A stretch of 64,000 nucleotides of DNA from JAHTBL01 sp038532735 (GTDB lineage Bacteria; Pseudomonadota; Alphaproteobacteria; Rhodobacterales; Rhodobacteraceae): positions 248,001 through 312,000 of the forward strand of contig JBCBAC010000001.1 of assembly GCA_038532735.1 (NCBI GenBank), read 5' to 3'. The notes below the pieces were generated by a model, which saw nothing but the letters and a program-made list of their open reading frames with translations, had not been told where the DNA came from and ran no database searches. The position numbers and the translations under genes are program-made. This document shows positions 17,764-27,285 of the stretch, piece after piece; position 1 is the stretch's first letter; the number at the start of each line of letters is the position of its first letter.

Positions 17764-18317
17764 TTGCTGATCGTCTCCACTGTCAGATTGCCGTTGGTGT
17801 AAACGCAGATATCTGCGGCGATGGCCATCGCTTTGCGCGCGATATCTTCGGCACTTTGATCGGTGTCCATCAGTGCGCGCCCGGCGGCGAGGGCAAAGTT
17901 GCCGCCTGAGCCGATGGCGGTCACGTCATGCTCTGGTTCAAGAACGTCGCCTGCGCCGGTGATAACGAAAAGGTCTGCCCCGTCCGAGACGATCAGCATC
18001 GCTTCAAGCTTCTGCAGATATTTATCGGTGCGCCAATCCTTGGCCAACTCGACAGAGGCGCGCGCCAATTGCCCAGGCGTGGCTTCAAGTTTCTTTTCGA
18101 GCCGTTCCAGAAGCGTAAACGCATCGGCGGTTGATCCAGCAAATCCCGCGACCACGTCATAACCACCGGGTGACAAGCGGCGCACCTTGGTGGCTGTGCC
18201 TTTCATGACAGTCTGCCCGACGCTGACCTGCCCATCGCCTGCGATGACGACTTTGCCGCCTTTCCGCACGCCGATAATCGTTGTGCCATGCCAACCGGGG
18301 AATGTGTCGTCAGCCAT
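17760..18317 (-). CDS. hslV: ATP-dependent protease peptidase subunit HslV (ClpQ)
   Basis: 185 residues from ATG 18317, which has AGGAGG four to five bases upstream; the longer open frame to 18380 has no similarity. As in other alphaproteobacteria, the short leader MADDTFPGWHG precedes the catalytic threonine pair TT (12-13), followed by VVIAGDGQVSVGQTVMKG. It is the threonine peptidase of the HslVU complex. A candidate RpoH promoter lies just upstream, next to the trxA terminator. Confidence 0.96.
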   Translation of the reverse strand: MADDTFPGWHGTTIIGVRKGGKVVIAGDGQVSVGQTVMKGTATKVRRLSPGGYDVVAGFAGSTADAFTLLERLEKKLEATPGQLARASVELAKDWRTDKYLQKLEAMLIVSDGADLFVITGAGDVLEPEHDVTAIGSGGNFALAAGRALMDTDQSAEDIARKAMAIAADICVYTNGNLTVETISK

Positions 18318-18342
18318 CGGGGCCTCCTGTCGTAAGTGATTG

Positions 18343-18373
18343 ATATATGGCGACTGCGCGAAACCGGCACAAG
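18343..18373 (-). promoter_or_regulatory. Candidate RpoH (sigma-32) promoter of hslVU
   Basis: On the minus strand, CTTGTG (18368-18373) is followed after 17 nt by CCATAT (18345-18350, extended to CCATATAT). Both hexamers and the spacing resemble heat-shock promoters of alphaproteobacteria (CTTG / CCATNT). It lies 26 nt upstream of the hslV ATG and after the trxA terminator, where an hslVU promoter is expected. Inferred from pattern only. Confidence 0.5.
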
Positions 18374-18378
18374 GTTTC

Positions 18379-18407
18379 AAAAAAAGGGCGCCACCCGGGC
18401 GCCCTTT
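18379..18407 (-). terminator. Rho-independent terminator of trxA
   Basis: On the minus strand, AAAGGGCGCC, a short CGGGT loop and GGCGCCCTTT are followed by a T-run (18379-18385). It lies about 20 nt after the trxA stop and insulates trxA from hslVU. Confidence 0.88.
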
Positions 18408-18428
18408 GTCATTCTGCAGGAAAGCCGC

Positions 18429-18749
18429 TTAGAGCGACTCGTCGATCCAGCTTTGCAGGGCTGCTTTTGGGGCAGCGCCAGCGCGGTTCGAAATCACTTC
18501 GCCGTCCTTGAACATAAACAGTGCCGGGATGCCGCGCACGCCCATAGCGGCGGCGGAGCCGGGGTTGCTGTCAACATCGACTTTCACGATCTTGACCTTG
18601 CCTTCATATTCGGCGGACAGCTCTTCCAAAGCTGGGCCAATCTGTTTGCACGGCCCGCACCATTCGGCCCAGAAATCGACCAGAACGGGGACATCAGCAT
18701 TTTTGACTTCGGCGTCGAAAGTGTCATCGGTGACAGCGACGGTGGCCAT
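18429..18749 (-). CDS. trxA: Thioredoxin 1
   Basis: 106 residues from ATG 18749 (MATVAVTDDTFDAEV); the frame extends six codons upstream. The active site WCGPCK is near residues 29-34 after VLVDFWAEW, and the cis-Pro segment RGIPALFMFKDGE is near 73. It is a general cytosolic disulfide reductase. It lies 59 nt downstream of addA and ends at a strong intrinsic terminator, so it closes the addB-addA transcription direction but may have its own promoter. Confidence 0.97.
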   Translation of the reverse strand: MATVAVTDDTFDAEVKNADVPVLVDFWAEWCGPCKQIGPALEELSAEYEGKVKIVKVDVDSNPGSAAAMGVRGIPALFMFKDGEVISNRAGAAPKAALQSWIDESL

Positions 18750-18807
18750 GAGAATTCTCCTTGGCATGAGGTTTGGACGGTGAAGGTAGGGACGCGGCGT
18801 TCTGGCG

Positions 18808-21800
18808 TCAAGACGTGCCGATCCGGTTCAACGCATCGTTCACAAGACTGTGCGGCAGACGCATGAGCTTTGGTGCAGCCGTCCAGACAATTGCCGTTTC
18901 GATTTGGTGATCCGGATAAATCTGCGCAAGCCCATTTTGATATGCAGCCATCTGGCGTAAGACGCCGTCCGGCGTCTCCTCTGGTCTGTTTGGAACGCCA
19001 CGATTTGATTTGAAATCGACGGCCAGGATTGTGTCGTCCGACAGAACAAGCCGGTCGATCGTGCCATGAATCCGACCTATCGGCAGACTGGCAGAGATTG
19101 GCACCTCTGCCAGCGCAGAGCTTTCAAACAGAAAGGCCAAATCGGAGTGTGTCAGGGTCGATTTTGCCTCGTCGAAGACTGTCGGCAGTGCTTGTTCGCC
19201 TAGAAGCGTCTCGCTCAGGGACAGCCAGCGCGTTTCAGGCTGTCCGGCCAAATGTTCTAACAGCAGGTGGATTTGCGTACCGCGGAGTTTGGCGATCTCT
19301 TCCTCATCGCCTGTCGCGCTGGGCAGCGCTTTGGGGCCACCCAAGTCGGAAGGTGCGAGCGTTTCAGCTTTGGGTGAGACGATATTCGCTGGTCGTCTGA
19401 ACAATTCGGGCAAAGGCGTAATCTTGGCTGCAGATGGTTTCGCTTCGCTTTTCGCCTGCACAGGCCATGGGCCAGCCTCCAACCGCAGCCCTTTTCCGAA
19501 GGAATGCTCGAATGGCGTGGCCTGTTGTGCCTGCATCCCCTCTTCAATCAGCTTGTACCAACTGCGCTCCGGCTTCGTCGCATCCCCAGCTGCGGCAACG
19601 ATGAGCCATTTTTCAGCCCGCGTCATCGCCACGTAGAGCAAGCGCATCCGCTCCTGTCGCAAGGCAAGATCGCGTGTGTCCTTGAGGTCCATTAGACCGT
19701 TTGGCATGTCGTCCTTTGCGGGACGCCAGAAGACCTGATCTTCGTCGATCATCAGCGCATCGGCACGGGGCGGATTGCGATCAGCCGTGTCCGGCAGGAT
19801 CACAATGGGTGCTTCCAGACCCTTAGCGCCGTGAACGGTCATGACGCGAATGCGGTTGCCTGCGGTATCAAGCTGCCGCTTGATTTCGATATCATCTGCC
19901 TCAATCCAAGTGATGAAACCGGTGAGGCTGGGAACCTCCGACTGCTCATAGCTCAGCGCTTGGCTGAGTAGCGCGTCGATCCCGTCTTCTGCTTCCGGGC
20001 CGAGCCGTCCCAGAAGCTTTTGCCGTCCGTCAAATCTTGTGAGTATGCGCTCTATCAACTCGTAGGGGCGCAGGAAATCCGCATCCCGACGCAATGCATT
20101 GAGTTGAGCTAGCGTTTCGGGAAACTCCTCTGTCCGCTTGCGCAGTGCAGACCACAGGAACCCATCCTCACGTCGATAGGCGAGGTCGAAAAGCGCTTGT
20201 TCCGACCAATTGAACAAAGGCGATTTCAGCAGGCACGCGAGGGAGAGGTTATCCTCTGGCGTTGCCAGAAACCGCAGATAGGCCGTCAGATCCTTGACCG
20301 CCAACTCGCCGCCGATCTTCAATCGGTCGGCGCCCGCAATCTCCAGACCTTCCTCTTTGCACGCGGCGATAATCTCGTGAAAGAGCTCTGAGCGGCGCTG
20401 TACGAGAATAAGGAAATCACCCTCGGAAACCGGGCGATAGGTGACCGGATCACTGGGCTTGTCCTGCACGGGAAGCGGCGTTTCCAAGTCGATCATCTTG
20501 CGAATTTGCTGTGCAATCTGTTTGGCCAGCACAACGCGATGATCGCGATTGCCCAGCATGTCGACCGGGTTGCGCCAATGCTCTTTGACTGGGACCTCCG
20601 GCTTTTCGATGACGGGCCAAAGATCGACACGGCCGGGCAGATCGGATTTGAACGCAAGGTGTTTTAATTCGGCTGTGTCGCCGTAGTCACGCCCGCGCAG
20701 GGTTGCGTCGACCAGATCGAGAATGACAGAAGACGAGCGAAAGGAATGCGCCATCTGCAAGTTGGCAAGCCCCGCCCCAACCGCTTGAAGCCCGTGTGCA
20801 AAGTCATCGCGCATCCGGTCGAATGCAGAAGGGTCCGCGCCCTGAAATGAATAGATTGACTGCTTCTTGTCACCGACGACAAAGATCGTTCGCTGCACAT
20901 CTGCGCGGGAGCCTTCGCCAGCGGTGAACTCCTGCGCGAGGCGCTCAATCACGTCCCATTGCGCGGGGCTGGTATCTTGAGCCTCATCGACGAGGATGTG
21001 ATCGATACCGCCATCCAGCCGGAAGAGCACCCATTGCGCGACATCCGGTTTGGTTAAAAGCGCGCGCGCCTTCAGGATCAGATCATCGAAATCCAGCCAG
21101 CCGCGTTGCAGTTTCGCGTCTTCATAGGTCGCGACGAAAGGCACCGCGAAACCATAAAGCGCTTTGGTTTTTTCGAGAGCGAGCAAGGCGAGTCGAGTTT
21201 GGCGCGCGGCCTCGATCCTCTCCATGAAAGAATTGAGCGCATCGCGGCGTGGATCGTCTTTCTTCCAACAGCTTTGGGTCGGCACCTTGCCAATTTTGGC
21301 GAGGCCCGTCGTGGACAGGGAAAGAAAGGCTTTCTCCAAGACCGGCAGATCGTCAGAGGTCAGCGGGCGCCCGATCAAACTAGTCAGCGCTTTCGCTGTC
21401 CTTTGATCATTTGTTCCGCCCGTTGGTAGGTCGGTGGCTAAAGACGTCAGTAGGTCTGCATCGCCCGGCAGAAACGTCTCACGATCAAGATCGGTGACGG
21501 AGATTGTTTCAGACAGACCAAGACGACGTCGCAAAGCAGGCTCCGCTGGGATCGCTTGGAATTGCTCCTTATGTTTGCTGATTTCTGCCGCGAGTTTGGC
21601 GATGTCATCGCTAAGATACGCTGCCATTTGATCAACTGCGGCGCGGTGCGGTCCTTCGGCCAAGCCGTCCAGGATATCGTCCCGCAACAGTTTGGCGGCG
21701 CGGTCGTCCATCTCTTTGAATTGGGGTGAGACTTCGGCTTCCAGCGGAAACCGCCGCAACAGCGCTGCGCAGAAAGAGTGGATCGTCTGAATCTTCAGAC

Positions 21801-22149
21801 CGCCCGGAGTTTCAATCGCGCGGGCAAAGAGCACTCTCGCCTTGCGCAACATCTCGTCCGGTATGGGGCCATCGACGCCCAGCTCGGTCAGATCCTCACG
21901 CAGTTCTGCATCAGGGCGCATCGCCCAAGCGCCAAGACGTGCAAAAAGGCGGTTCTGCATCTCGGATGCGGCGGCTTTTGTGTAAGTCAGGCATAGGATG
22001 TGCTGAGGCTCTACCTCCTCCAACAAAAGGCGCGCGACCCGATCAGTCAAAACGCGCGTTTTGCCAGAGCCTGCGTTTGCGGAAAGCCAAGTTGATTGCT
22101 GCGGATCAGCCGCTTGGACTTGTCGCGCTGTTGCTTCGTTGCGGATCAT
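18808..22149 (-). CDS. addA: Double-strand break repair helicase-nuclease subunit AddA
   Basis: 1113 residues. UvrD-type helicase: Walker A SANAGSGKTRVLTDRV (about 24-39), motif Ia LCLTYTKAAA, motif II VDEAQDTSPAQW near 390, motif III FVVGDKKQSIYSFQGA, and motif V/VI VMTVHGAKGLEAP and LLYVAMTRAE. The C-terminal RecB-type nuclease domain has ILAVDFKSNRG (near 1050) with the catalytic Asp and Lys. AddAB resects double-strand breaks for RecA loading, the alphaproteobacterial counterpart of RecBCD. The start overlaps the addB stop by 4 nt. Confidence 0.96.
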   Translation of the reverse strand: MIRNEATARQVQAADPQQSTWLSANAGSGKTRVLTDRVARLLLEEVEPQHILCLTYTKAAASEMQNRLFARLGAWAMRPDAELREDLTELGVDGPIPDEMLRKARVLFARAIETPGGLKIQTIHSFCAALLRRFPLEAEVSPQFKEMDDRAAKLLRDDILDGLAEGPHRAAVDQMAAYLSDDIAKLAAEISKHKEQFQAIPAEPALRRRLGLSETISVTDLDRETFLPGDADLLTSLATDLPTGGTNDQRTAKALTSLIGRPLTSDDLPVLEKAFLSLSTTGLAKIGKVPTQSCWKKDDPRRDALNSFMERIEAARQTRLALLALEKTKALYGFAVPFVATYEDAKLQRGWLDFDDLILKARALLTKPDVAQWVLFRLDGGIDHILVDEAQDTSPAQWDVIERLAQEFTAGEGSRADVQRTIFVVGDKKQSIYSFQGADPSAFDRMRDDFAHGLQAVGAGLANLQMAHSFRSSSVILDLVDATLRGRDYGDTAELKHLAFKSDLPGRVDLWPVIEKPEVPVKEHWRNPVDMLGNRDHRVVLAKQIAQQIRKMIDLETPLPVQDKPSDPVTYRPVSEGDFLILVQRRSELFHEIIAACKEEGLEIAGADRLKIGGELAVKDLTAYLRFLATPEDNLSLACLLKSPLFNWSEQALFDLAYRREDGFLWSALRKRTEEFPETLAQLNALRRDADFLRPYELIERILTRFDGRQKLLGRLGPEAEDGIDALLSQALSYEQSEVPSLTGFITWIEADDIEIKRQLDTAGNRIRVMTVHGAKGLEAPIVILPDTADRNPPRADALMIDEDQVFWRPAKDDMPNGLMDLKDTRDLALRQERMRLLYVAMTRAEKWLIVAAAGDATKPERSWYKLIEEGMQAQQATPFEHSFGKGLRLEAGPWPVQAKSEAKPSAAKITPLPELFRRPANIVSPKAETLAPSDLGGPKALPSATGDEEEIAKLRGTQIHLLLEHLAGQPETRWLSLSETLLGEQALPTVFDEAKSTLTHSDLAFLFESSALAEVPISASLPIGRIHGTIDRLVLSDDTILAVDFKSNRGVPNRPEETPDGVLRQMAAYQNGLAQIYPDHQIETAIVWTAAPKLMRLPHSLVNDALNRIGTS

Positions 22150-25091
22150 GTCAGATCAATCCGATTTGCGGTGTCCGTGACCTCCCATTCACCAAACCGG
22201 GACAGATGATCATAGTCAGAGTAATCGCCAATCCGCTCCATCGCGCGGCGTGCTGTATATCCCTGAGTTGGGCTGGAATAGTGTCGAATGAGGCCAACAA
22301 AGTCCGCCCAGACGGTATTGGTTGAGACCTCACCCAAGGGCGCATCAACCTCTTTCGGGCTGGCGCCCAGACCGATATAGACCGCGTTTTGCACGGTCGT
22401 TGGGCCAATCTTCTGGAAAGCCCCCCTTTCGATCATCGCGGCCTCAAGCAAAAGCTGGATGTCGTATTCCTTTTGCTGTCTTGCGGTGGGCGGCGTTCCG
22501 GTTTTGTAGTCATAGACAATCGCGTCACCATCGGACGTGATATCGATACGGTCTGCCGTTCCTGTCAGTTTGAACGCAGGCGCGCTGAGCTGGATTTCAC
22601 CACGCTCTTCGAAAAGACGCGGCTTTGCCGTTTCCCGGCGGAGGGTTTCGGCAGCCATAAACCAGTCCGCGACCTTCGCGAGCTTGGCCAGCCACAAACG
22701 CCGCGCCATTGGCCATGGTACGTTCTCCGCAAGAAGTCTTTCGCCGATATCAAGCAATCGTGCGCGGCCTTCGGGGCCAGAGATTGGGCCGTCTTCCTTA
22801 ACGAAAGCCTCGAAAATACTGTGCATCGTGATGCCTCTGAGCGGGGCATCCGCCTCCTGCCGCAGGGGATTTAGGGGCCTGAGCCGCAAGATGCGTTCTG
22901 CATAGATAGCATAGGGGTCGCGGATCAGTGTGCGCACACGCGTGACGGAAAGTTGGTCTGGTCGCGCGGATAAAGGGGGCGCGGGGGAAGGGCGCTTCGA
23001 AGGCTCAAGACCTAGCGTTGGCGCTTCAAATTGGGCGGCCCGATCGAGCCAAAGCTGACCACGTTCCTGCATCTTTTCAAGCGCCTCGGGGCCCTTCTGA
23101 TCAGGAAGCCCTGTCAGCAGATTGGTCAGACGGTTGATCCAACGCGACGGCACCGTTTGCGCATCCGCATCGCGGACCGAGCGGGTCAACCAAACGGTTT
23201 GAGCGCCAACGCCTTGCTGGTAGTCATGGGCAGACAGGCCAATACGCCGCTCTGGCAGCAAAAGCCCTGCGCGATCTCGAAGAACGCGGTTGAGCCACGG
23301 ATCGGGGGTAGGCTGTTCCGGCCAAATGCCTTCGTTCAGACCGCCGAGAATGACAAGCTCCGCCCCTTGGACGCGTGCCTCTAGGGTGCCCCATATCAAA
23401 ACATGCGGATGCGGCGCGTCGCGGTCTCGCACCTCACCCCGATTGAGCACGCCCCGGATCAGCGCACGATAATCCGCGATGCCCATAGGTCCGCCGGTTT
23501 CAGCGACAGATTGCAGGTCATTGATGACGTCAAGCGCCGCACGACCAGCAGCCTCGCCCCAAAGCTCGCTTTGAGAACTGGGGTTTGGACCGTCGGCAAT
23601 CATCTCGGCTCGCGCGATATGCGCCTGTACAAGATCGGGAAGCGCACCTTCCGAGAGTGTCTCTAATCCAGCCAAAAACGCGCAAATCCAATCGACCCAT
23701 GCGCCTCTGCCGTCATCCTCTTTCGCGCGCGCGGCCCATGCTTTCAGGCTAGCTTCATCGGGGAATGCAAGGCGACCGTCACGGATGTGCAGTTCAAGGT
23801 CATGGGTCCAGCGCAGATGATCGCCGCGTTGGGCGGAGCCGGTATTGGTCAGCGGATGTTTCAGCAGGGTCAGCAACGCCTCGGGCGTCAGCTTGCGCCC
23901 GAAAAGATCAGCGACATGCAACAGAAAGCGGCCCGGTGCAGAAAGGGGAAGTGGGATGCCGGCGCTGTCGTCTGGCACGATACCCCATTTATCCAGCGCT
24001 GCCGTCACTTGCCGGGTCAAGTTGCGGTTCGGCGTGATCAGCGCAGCAGTTGTTCCCTCCTCTGCAGCTTGGCGCAGGCGCATCGCGATTGCCACCGCCT
24101 CAACCCGCGTCGAAGGGGCCGACACCATGGTTAACCCGGCTGTTGCCTCTTCAAGATCGCCAAGGCTGGCGCTTTCGCTCATCCATTGATGCGTGACGGG
24201 GGCGGGTCGCAATGACAAAGAGATCAGCTTATTGCGCTGGGCGTCATGTGGAGTGTCGTCGGACCATTCCGCGACATCCGATTTCGAGAGCTCTAGGTCG
24301 CTGAGCAAGCGCGCGAACCGGTATTGGGGATGATCTTCGCCAGTAAGGGCAGTATTGAGCGTCTCCCAGATCGCATCGGGCATGTCGAAGTCAAAACCGG
24401 GTAGGATCACACCGCCTTGCGGCAACTGGCTGACGGCCTTCATGAACAATGCAGTTGCGCCGCGCGATCCTGTGGAGCCTGCAACGAGGATCGGATGTTT
24501 CGGAGGATCGAGCGCCCATTGCGCGAGCTTGGCCTCAATCACCATGCGTTGCCGCGCGTTTGCATCGGGGGCTGTGGTGCCGTCCTCAAAAAAGCTGTTG
24601 AGGATGCGCAAAAACCTCAAAGACCGCTCCCAATGACCGGATTGGTCGGACACGTCCAACGCCGCAATCGTATCGGGCGAGACGCCTTCACCCTGCATCT
24701 CATCCATAAGCGCGGCGAGACTGTCGGCGAGATCGTAAAGCGCTGTTTTTGGCGCAAGATCGGGTTGCTGTTTAAGCAACGCAGCAACGAGATTTGTTAG
24801 CTCAAGCCGTCTTTGCAGCGGCGGCACAGCGCGCGGAATGGTGGGCAGTGACAGATCGCTTGCCAGATCCGTGATGAGTTTGACGCGCGGGAGAAGAGTG
24901 GGGGGACCTTGGTCAAAAATATCCCGAACGCGGCGCTGCATTCTGCGGGTGTTTACGTAAACCTCGAGCTGCGGCATCGCCTCGGGCGGTTGGCCTTTCA
25001 TGCGGTCACGGATGCCTGTAACAAGCGCCTTTGGGAAATCGATGCCGGGGGCGACGCCAAAGAGGCGTGGGGTTGATGTTGCTTTAAACAT
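22146..25091 (-). CDS. addB: Double-strand break repair protein AddB
   Basis: 981 residues from ATG 25091 (MFKATSTPRLFGVAPGIDFP), which overlaps the stop of the preceding nucleotidyltransferase by 8 nt; the longer frame to 25169 is not supported. The protein is a helicase-like fold without an intact N-terminal Walker A, typical of alphaproteobacterial AddB, followed by a RecB-type nuclease domain with GTADRIDI and IVYDYKTGTPPT near 880-905. Partner of AddA for end resection. Together with addA, murU-like, amgK-like and tsaE it forms a tightly overlapping minus-strand group. Confidence 0.94.
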   Translation of the reverse strand: MFKATSTPRLFGVAPGIDFPKALVTGIRDRMKGQPPEAMPQLEVYVNTRRMQRRVRDIFDQGPPTLLPRVKLITDLASDLSLPTIPRAVPPLQRRLELTNLVAALLKQQPDLAPKTALYDLADSLAALMDEMQGEGVSPDTIAALDVSDQSGHWERSLRFLRILNSFFEDGTTAPDANARQRMVIEAKLAQWALDPPKHPILVAGSTGSRGATALFMKAVSQLPQGGVILPGFDFDMPDAIWETLNTALTGEDHPQYRFARLLSDLELSKSDVAEWSDDTPHDAQRNKLISLSLRPAPVTHQWMSESASLGDLEEATAGLTMVSAPSTRVEAVAIAMRLRQAAEEGTTAALITPNRNLTRQVTAALDKWGIVPDDSAGIPLPLSAPGRFLLHVADLFGRKLTPEALLTLLKHPLTNTGSAQRGDHLRWTHDLELHIRDGRLAFPDEASLKAWAARAKEDDGRGAWVDWICAFLAGLETLSEGALPDLVQAHIARAEMIADGPNPSSQSELWGEAAGRAALDVINDLQSVAETGGPMGIADYRALIRGVLNRGEVRDRDAPHPHVLIWGTLEARVQGAELVILGGLNEGIWPEQPTPDPWLNRVLRDRAGLLLPERRIGLSAHDYQQGVGAQTVWLTRSVRDADAQTVPSRWINRLTNLLTGLPDQKGPEALEKMQERGQLWLDRAAQFEAPTLGLEPSKRPSPAPPLSARPDQLSVTRVRTLIRDPYAIYAERILRLRPLNPLRQEADAPLRGITMHSIFEAFVKEDGPISGPEGRARLLDIGERLLAENVPWPMARRLWLAKLAKVADWFMAAETLRRETAKPRLFEERGEIQLSAPAFKLTGTADRIDITSDGDAIVYDYKTGTPPTARQQKEYDIQLLLEAAMIERGAFQKIGPTTVQNAVYIGLGASPKEVDAPLGEVSTNTVWADFVGLIRHYSSPTQGYTARRAMERIGDYSDYDHLSRFGEWEVTDTANRIDLT

Positions 25092-25776
25092 CGGTGCGCT
25101 CAAGAAGGTCTTCGGCGATTTTGATACCAGCAGGATGCCCAACGTCACACCAGTGGCCGTCATAGGCAATGCCGTAGAGGCGCCCCTTTTTGGCGATCTG
25201 GTTCCAGACGATGTTCAGCGAGAAAGCATCCTCTGCTACGTCGTCGACGCACGCAGGATTAATGATTTGAACGCCACTGTAGATGAACCCCGGCCCGCGG
25301 GTGAGGCGCCCGGAATTGTCGATCTGAAAGTCTCCATCGCTTTCGGTGCCATGAGCTTGGGCCACGGGCACTAGCAGCAGAAGCGCGTTCATCTCGTCTG
25401 GGTCCCATGTGGCGCGAAGGGCATCGAAGGGGTTTGGCCCGCGAAAAATCGCATCGCTGTTCATGGTGAAAACAGGCGCATCGGGGAGGAGGGGACGCGC
25501 CTTTTTCAAACCACCGCCGGTTTCCAGAATGACGTCCCGCTCGTCCGAGATCGCCACATCGCGCGTCTTTAGATGTGTAATTAGCGGATCAGGCTTGTAA
25601 TGAACGTTGGCGATCCGGTTCGGGATCCCGGCTGCCTCCACCAGATCAAGCGCGTGGTCGATAAGTGGCTTGCCCGCGACATGGATCAGCGGCTTGGGCC
25701 GATCCTGCGTCAGCTCTTTCATGCGCGTGCCGAAGCCTGCGGCAAAGATCATGACCGCGTCGGGTGCGTGCCGCAT
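25084..25776 (-). CDS. murU: MurU-like nucleotidyltransferase
   Basis: 230 residues. The nucleotidyltransferase signature FAAGFGTRM is at 11-19, followed by RPKPLIHVAGKPLIDHAL (about 25-42) with the nucleotide-binding Lys, and MNSDAIF near 107 with the metal-binding Asp. The family makes UDP- or GDP-sugars; beside an AmgK-like kinase the likely product is UDP-MurNAc from MurNAc-1-phosphate in peptidoglycan recycling. The start used gives a 28-nt overlap with the kinase gene; a second ATG at 25752 would give a 4-nt overlap and lose eight residues. Substrate inferred from context. Confidence 0.82.
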   Translation of the reverse strand: MRHAPDAVMIFAAGFGTRMKELTQDRPKPLIHVAGKPLIDHALDLVEAAGIPNRIANVHYKPDPLITHLKTRDVAISDERDVILETGGGLKKARPLLPDAPVFTMNSDAIFRGPNPFDALRATWDPDEMNALLLLVPVAQAHGTESDGDFQIDNSGRLTRGPGFIYSGVQIINPACVDDVAEDAFSLNIVWNQIAKKGRLYGIAYDGHWCDVGHPAGIKIAEDLLERTDV

Positions 25777-26777
25777 TTCTCTTTAAGCTCCGTCAGATGT
25801 TTTTCGGTGGGCGGGGGGAGCGCTTCGGCTACGGCTACGCGCAACGCGTCAAACCCGGGCTGTGCGAGGTTGCCTTGCAGATGTGCCCATGTCCGCGGGA
25901 TGAGATCGATGTAGTCGGCTTTGCCAAAATGCAGCGATAGCCGAGTAAAGACCATCAGGATGCGTAGATTGCGTTGCGCACCCATGGCCGCATAGGCCGC
26001 ACGGGTTTTCTCGGGGTTTCGACCCGACTGACGGATGAAGTAAGCCAGCGTCGCATCTTGCGTTTCAGGGCTAACATCGCGGCGCGCATCCTCAAGCAGA
26101 GAGACCAGATCATAGGTTGGATGGCCGAGCATGGCGTCTTGGAAATCCAGCAATCCGACGCGCGTGGATCCCTTGCGATGGGGAAGCCACAGCAGGTTCT
26201 GCGCGTGGTAGTCGCGCAGGATTGCGACCGAAAACTCATCCTTAAACGGCCTCAATGCATCGGCCATCGCGACCTGCACCGCTGCACGCTTTTCCGGTGC
26301 GACACGCCCTTCGCGACCAAGGGCGTACCAATCGACGGATTGTGTGGCCAGATCGGCCATCAAATCAGGAGAATAGACCTTCAACTCGGGCGGAGTTACT
26401 TTGTGTAGAGCGATCAAAGTATCCGTGGCAGCTTTGTAGAGTGATGCCTCTTGTCTGGGTTCCCTGGCACAGATGGTTGAAAAAAGATCATCGCCGAGAT
26501 CTTCCAGCAAAAGAAACCCCTGGTTTGGATCGCTGGCATAAATCGCTGGCGCGGCGAGTTCATTTCGTATCAGAAAATCCGCGATTTTGACAAAGGGGCG
26601 GACGTCTTCGCCGCGTTCCTCAGGTGCGTCCATCAAGACCGCGTTTGGCTTGTCGGGAACATCGCGAACGCGGAAATATTTGCGGTTTGATGCGTCGCCG
26701 GCCAACAGGGATACTCTGCCGCCGCCCCATCCGTTTGCGCTTAGGAACGTGGCTGCAAGGGCGCCGCGATCAGTCAT
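25749..26777 (-). CDS. amgK: AmgK-like anomeric sugar kinase (aminoglycoside phosphotransferase fold)
   Basis: 342 residues of the APH/choline-kinase fold. Near residue 195 the catalytic loop reads LRDYHAQNLLWLP, and VGLLDFQDAMLGHPTYDLVSLLEDARR follows with the metal-binding Asp. The N-terminal lobe has LLAGDASNRKYFRV. In Caulobacter and Pseudomonas such kinases phosphorylate MurNAc and GlcNAc at the anomeric position, feeding MurU, which lies directly downstream. It overlaps tsaE by 8 nt. The kinase fold is clear; the sugar specificity is inferred from the neighbour. Confidence 0.82.
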   Translation of the reverse strand: MTDRGALAATFLSANGWGGGRVSLLAGDASNRKYFRVRDVPDKPNAVLMDAPEERGEDVRPFVKIADFLIRNELAAPAIYASDPNQGFLLLEDLGDDLFSTICAREPRQEASLYKAATDTLIALHKVTPPELKVYSPDLMADLATQSVDWYALGREGRVAPEKRAAVQVAMADALRPFKDEFSVAILRDYHAQNLLWLPHRKGSTRVGLLDFQDAMLGHPTYDLVSLLEDARRDVSPETQDATLAYFIRQSGRNPEKTRAAYAAMGAQRNLRILMVFTRLSLHFGKADYIDLIPRTWAHLQGNLAQPGFDALRVAVAEALPPPTEKHLTELKEKCGTHPTRS

Positions 26778-27246
26778 TCAGAACGCTTTCCAACCGTGTT
26801 CGAAACGATGAAGGCTCTCCCAAAAAAGTCGCCTCACGCGCTATTTCTTCTGTTCCCATTTCAAGCTGCAACGTAACGGCATCAGCTGGGCGAAGATCCT
26901 CCAGACGGGACGGCCATTCGATCAGGCAAGCGGCGGTCTCAAACGCCTCATCAAGCCCAAGCTCAATCGCGCCCTCGGGGCCCGACAGGCGATAAAGATC
27001 GCAATGCCACAGGTCGAGATCTGGCGTCTCGTAAACCTGAACCAGTGTGAAAGTGGGGGAGGGGACATCCTCCAGCGATCCAAGGCGGTTCTGGATTGCG
27101 TTGCGTGCGAAATGGCTTTTGCCAGCACCTAAAGGACCCTCAAGAAGCAAAACGTCCCCGACGGTTAACACTCCGCTTATGCGGCGGGCAAGCCGTGCGG
27201 TCTCATCAGCAGATGTCAGGGTAAGCGTGGCGAAGCGTTTGGTCAT
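26770..27246 (-). CDS. tsaE: tRNA threonylcarbamoyladenosine biosynthesis ATPase TsaE
   Basis: 158 residues. P-loop EGPLGAGKSHFAR at about 35-47, then SPTFTLVQVYE near 63 and the Walker-B-like LWHCDLYRLSGPEG with D near 82, and IEWPSRLE in the C-terminal half. TsaE works with TsaD and TsaB in t6A37 formation on ANN-decoding tRNAs. tsaD is also in this window at 37590. The 40-nt spacer separates it from the PAS gene upstream; downstream it is fused by overlap to the AmgK-like gene. Confidence 0.95.
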   Translation of the reverse strand: MTKRFATLTLTSADETARLARRISGVLTVGDVLLLEGPLGAGKSHFARNAIQNRLGSLEDVPSPTFTLVQVYETPDLDLWHCDLYRLSGPEGAIELGLDEAFETAACLIEWPSRLEDLRPADAVTLQLEMGTEEIAREATFLGEPSSFRTRLESVLND

Positions 27247-27285
27247 GAGGCAGACCTTAAACGGTCCACCCGGCCTCGCAACCGA

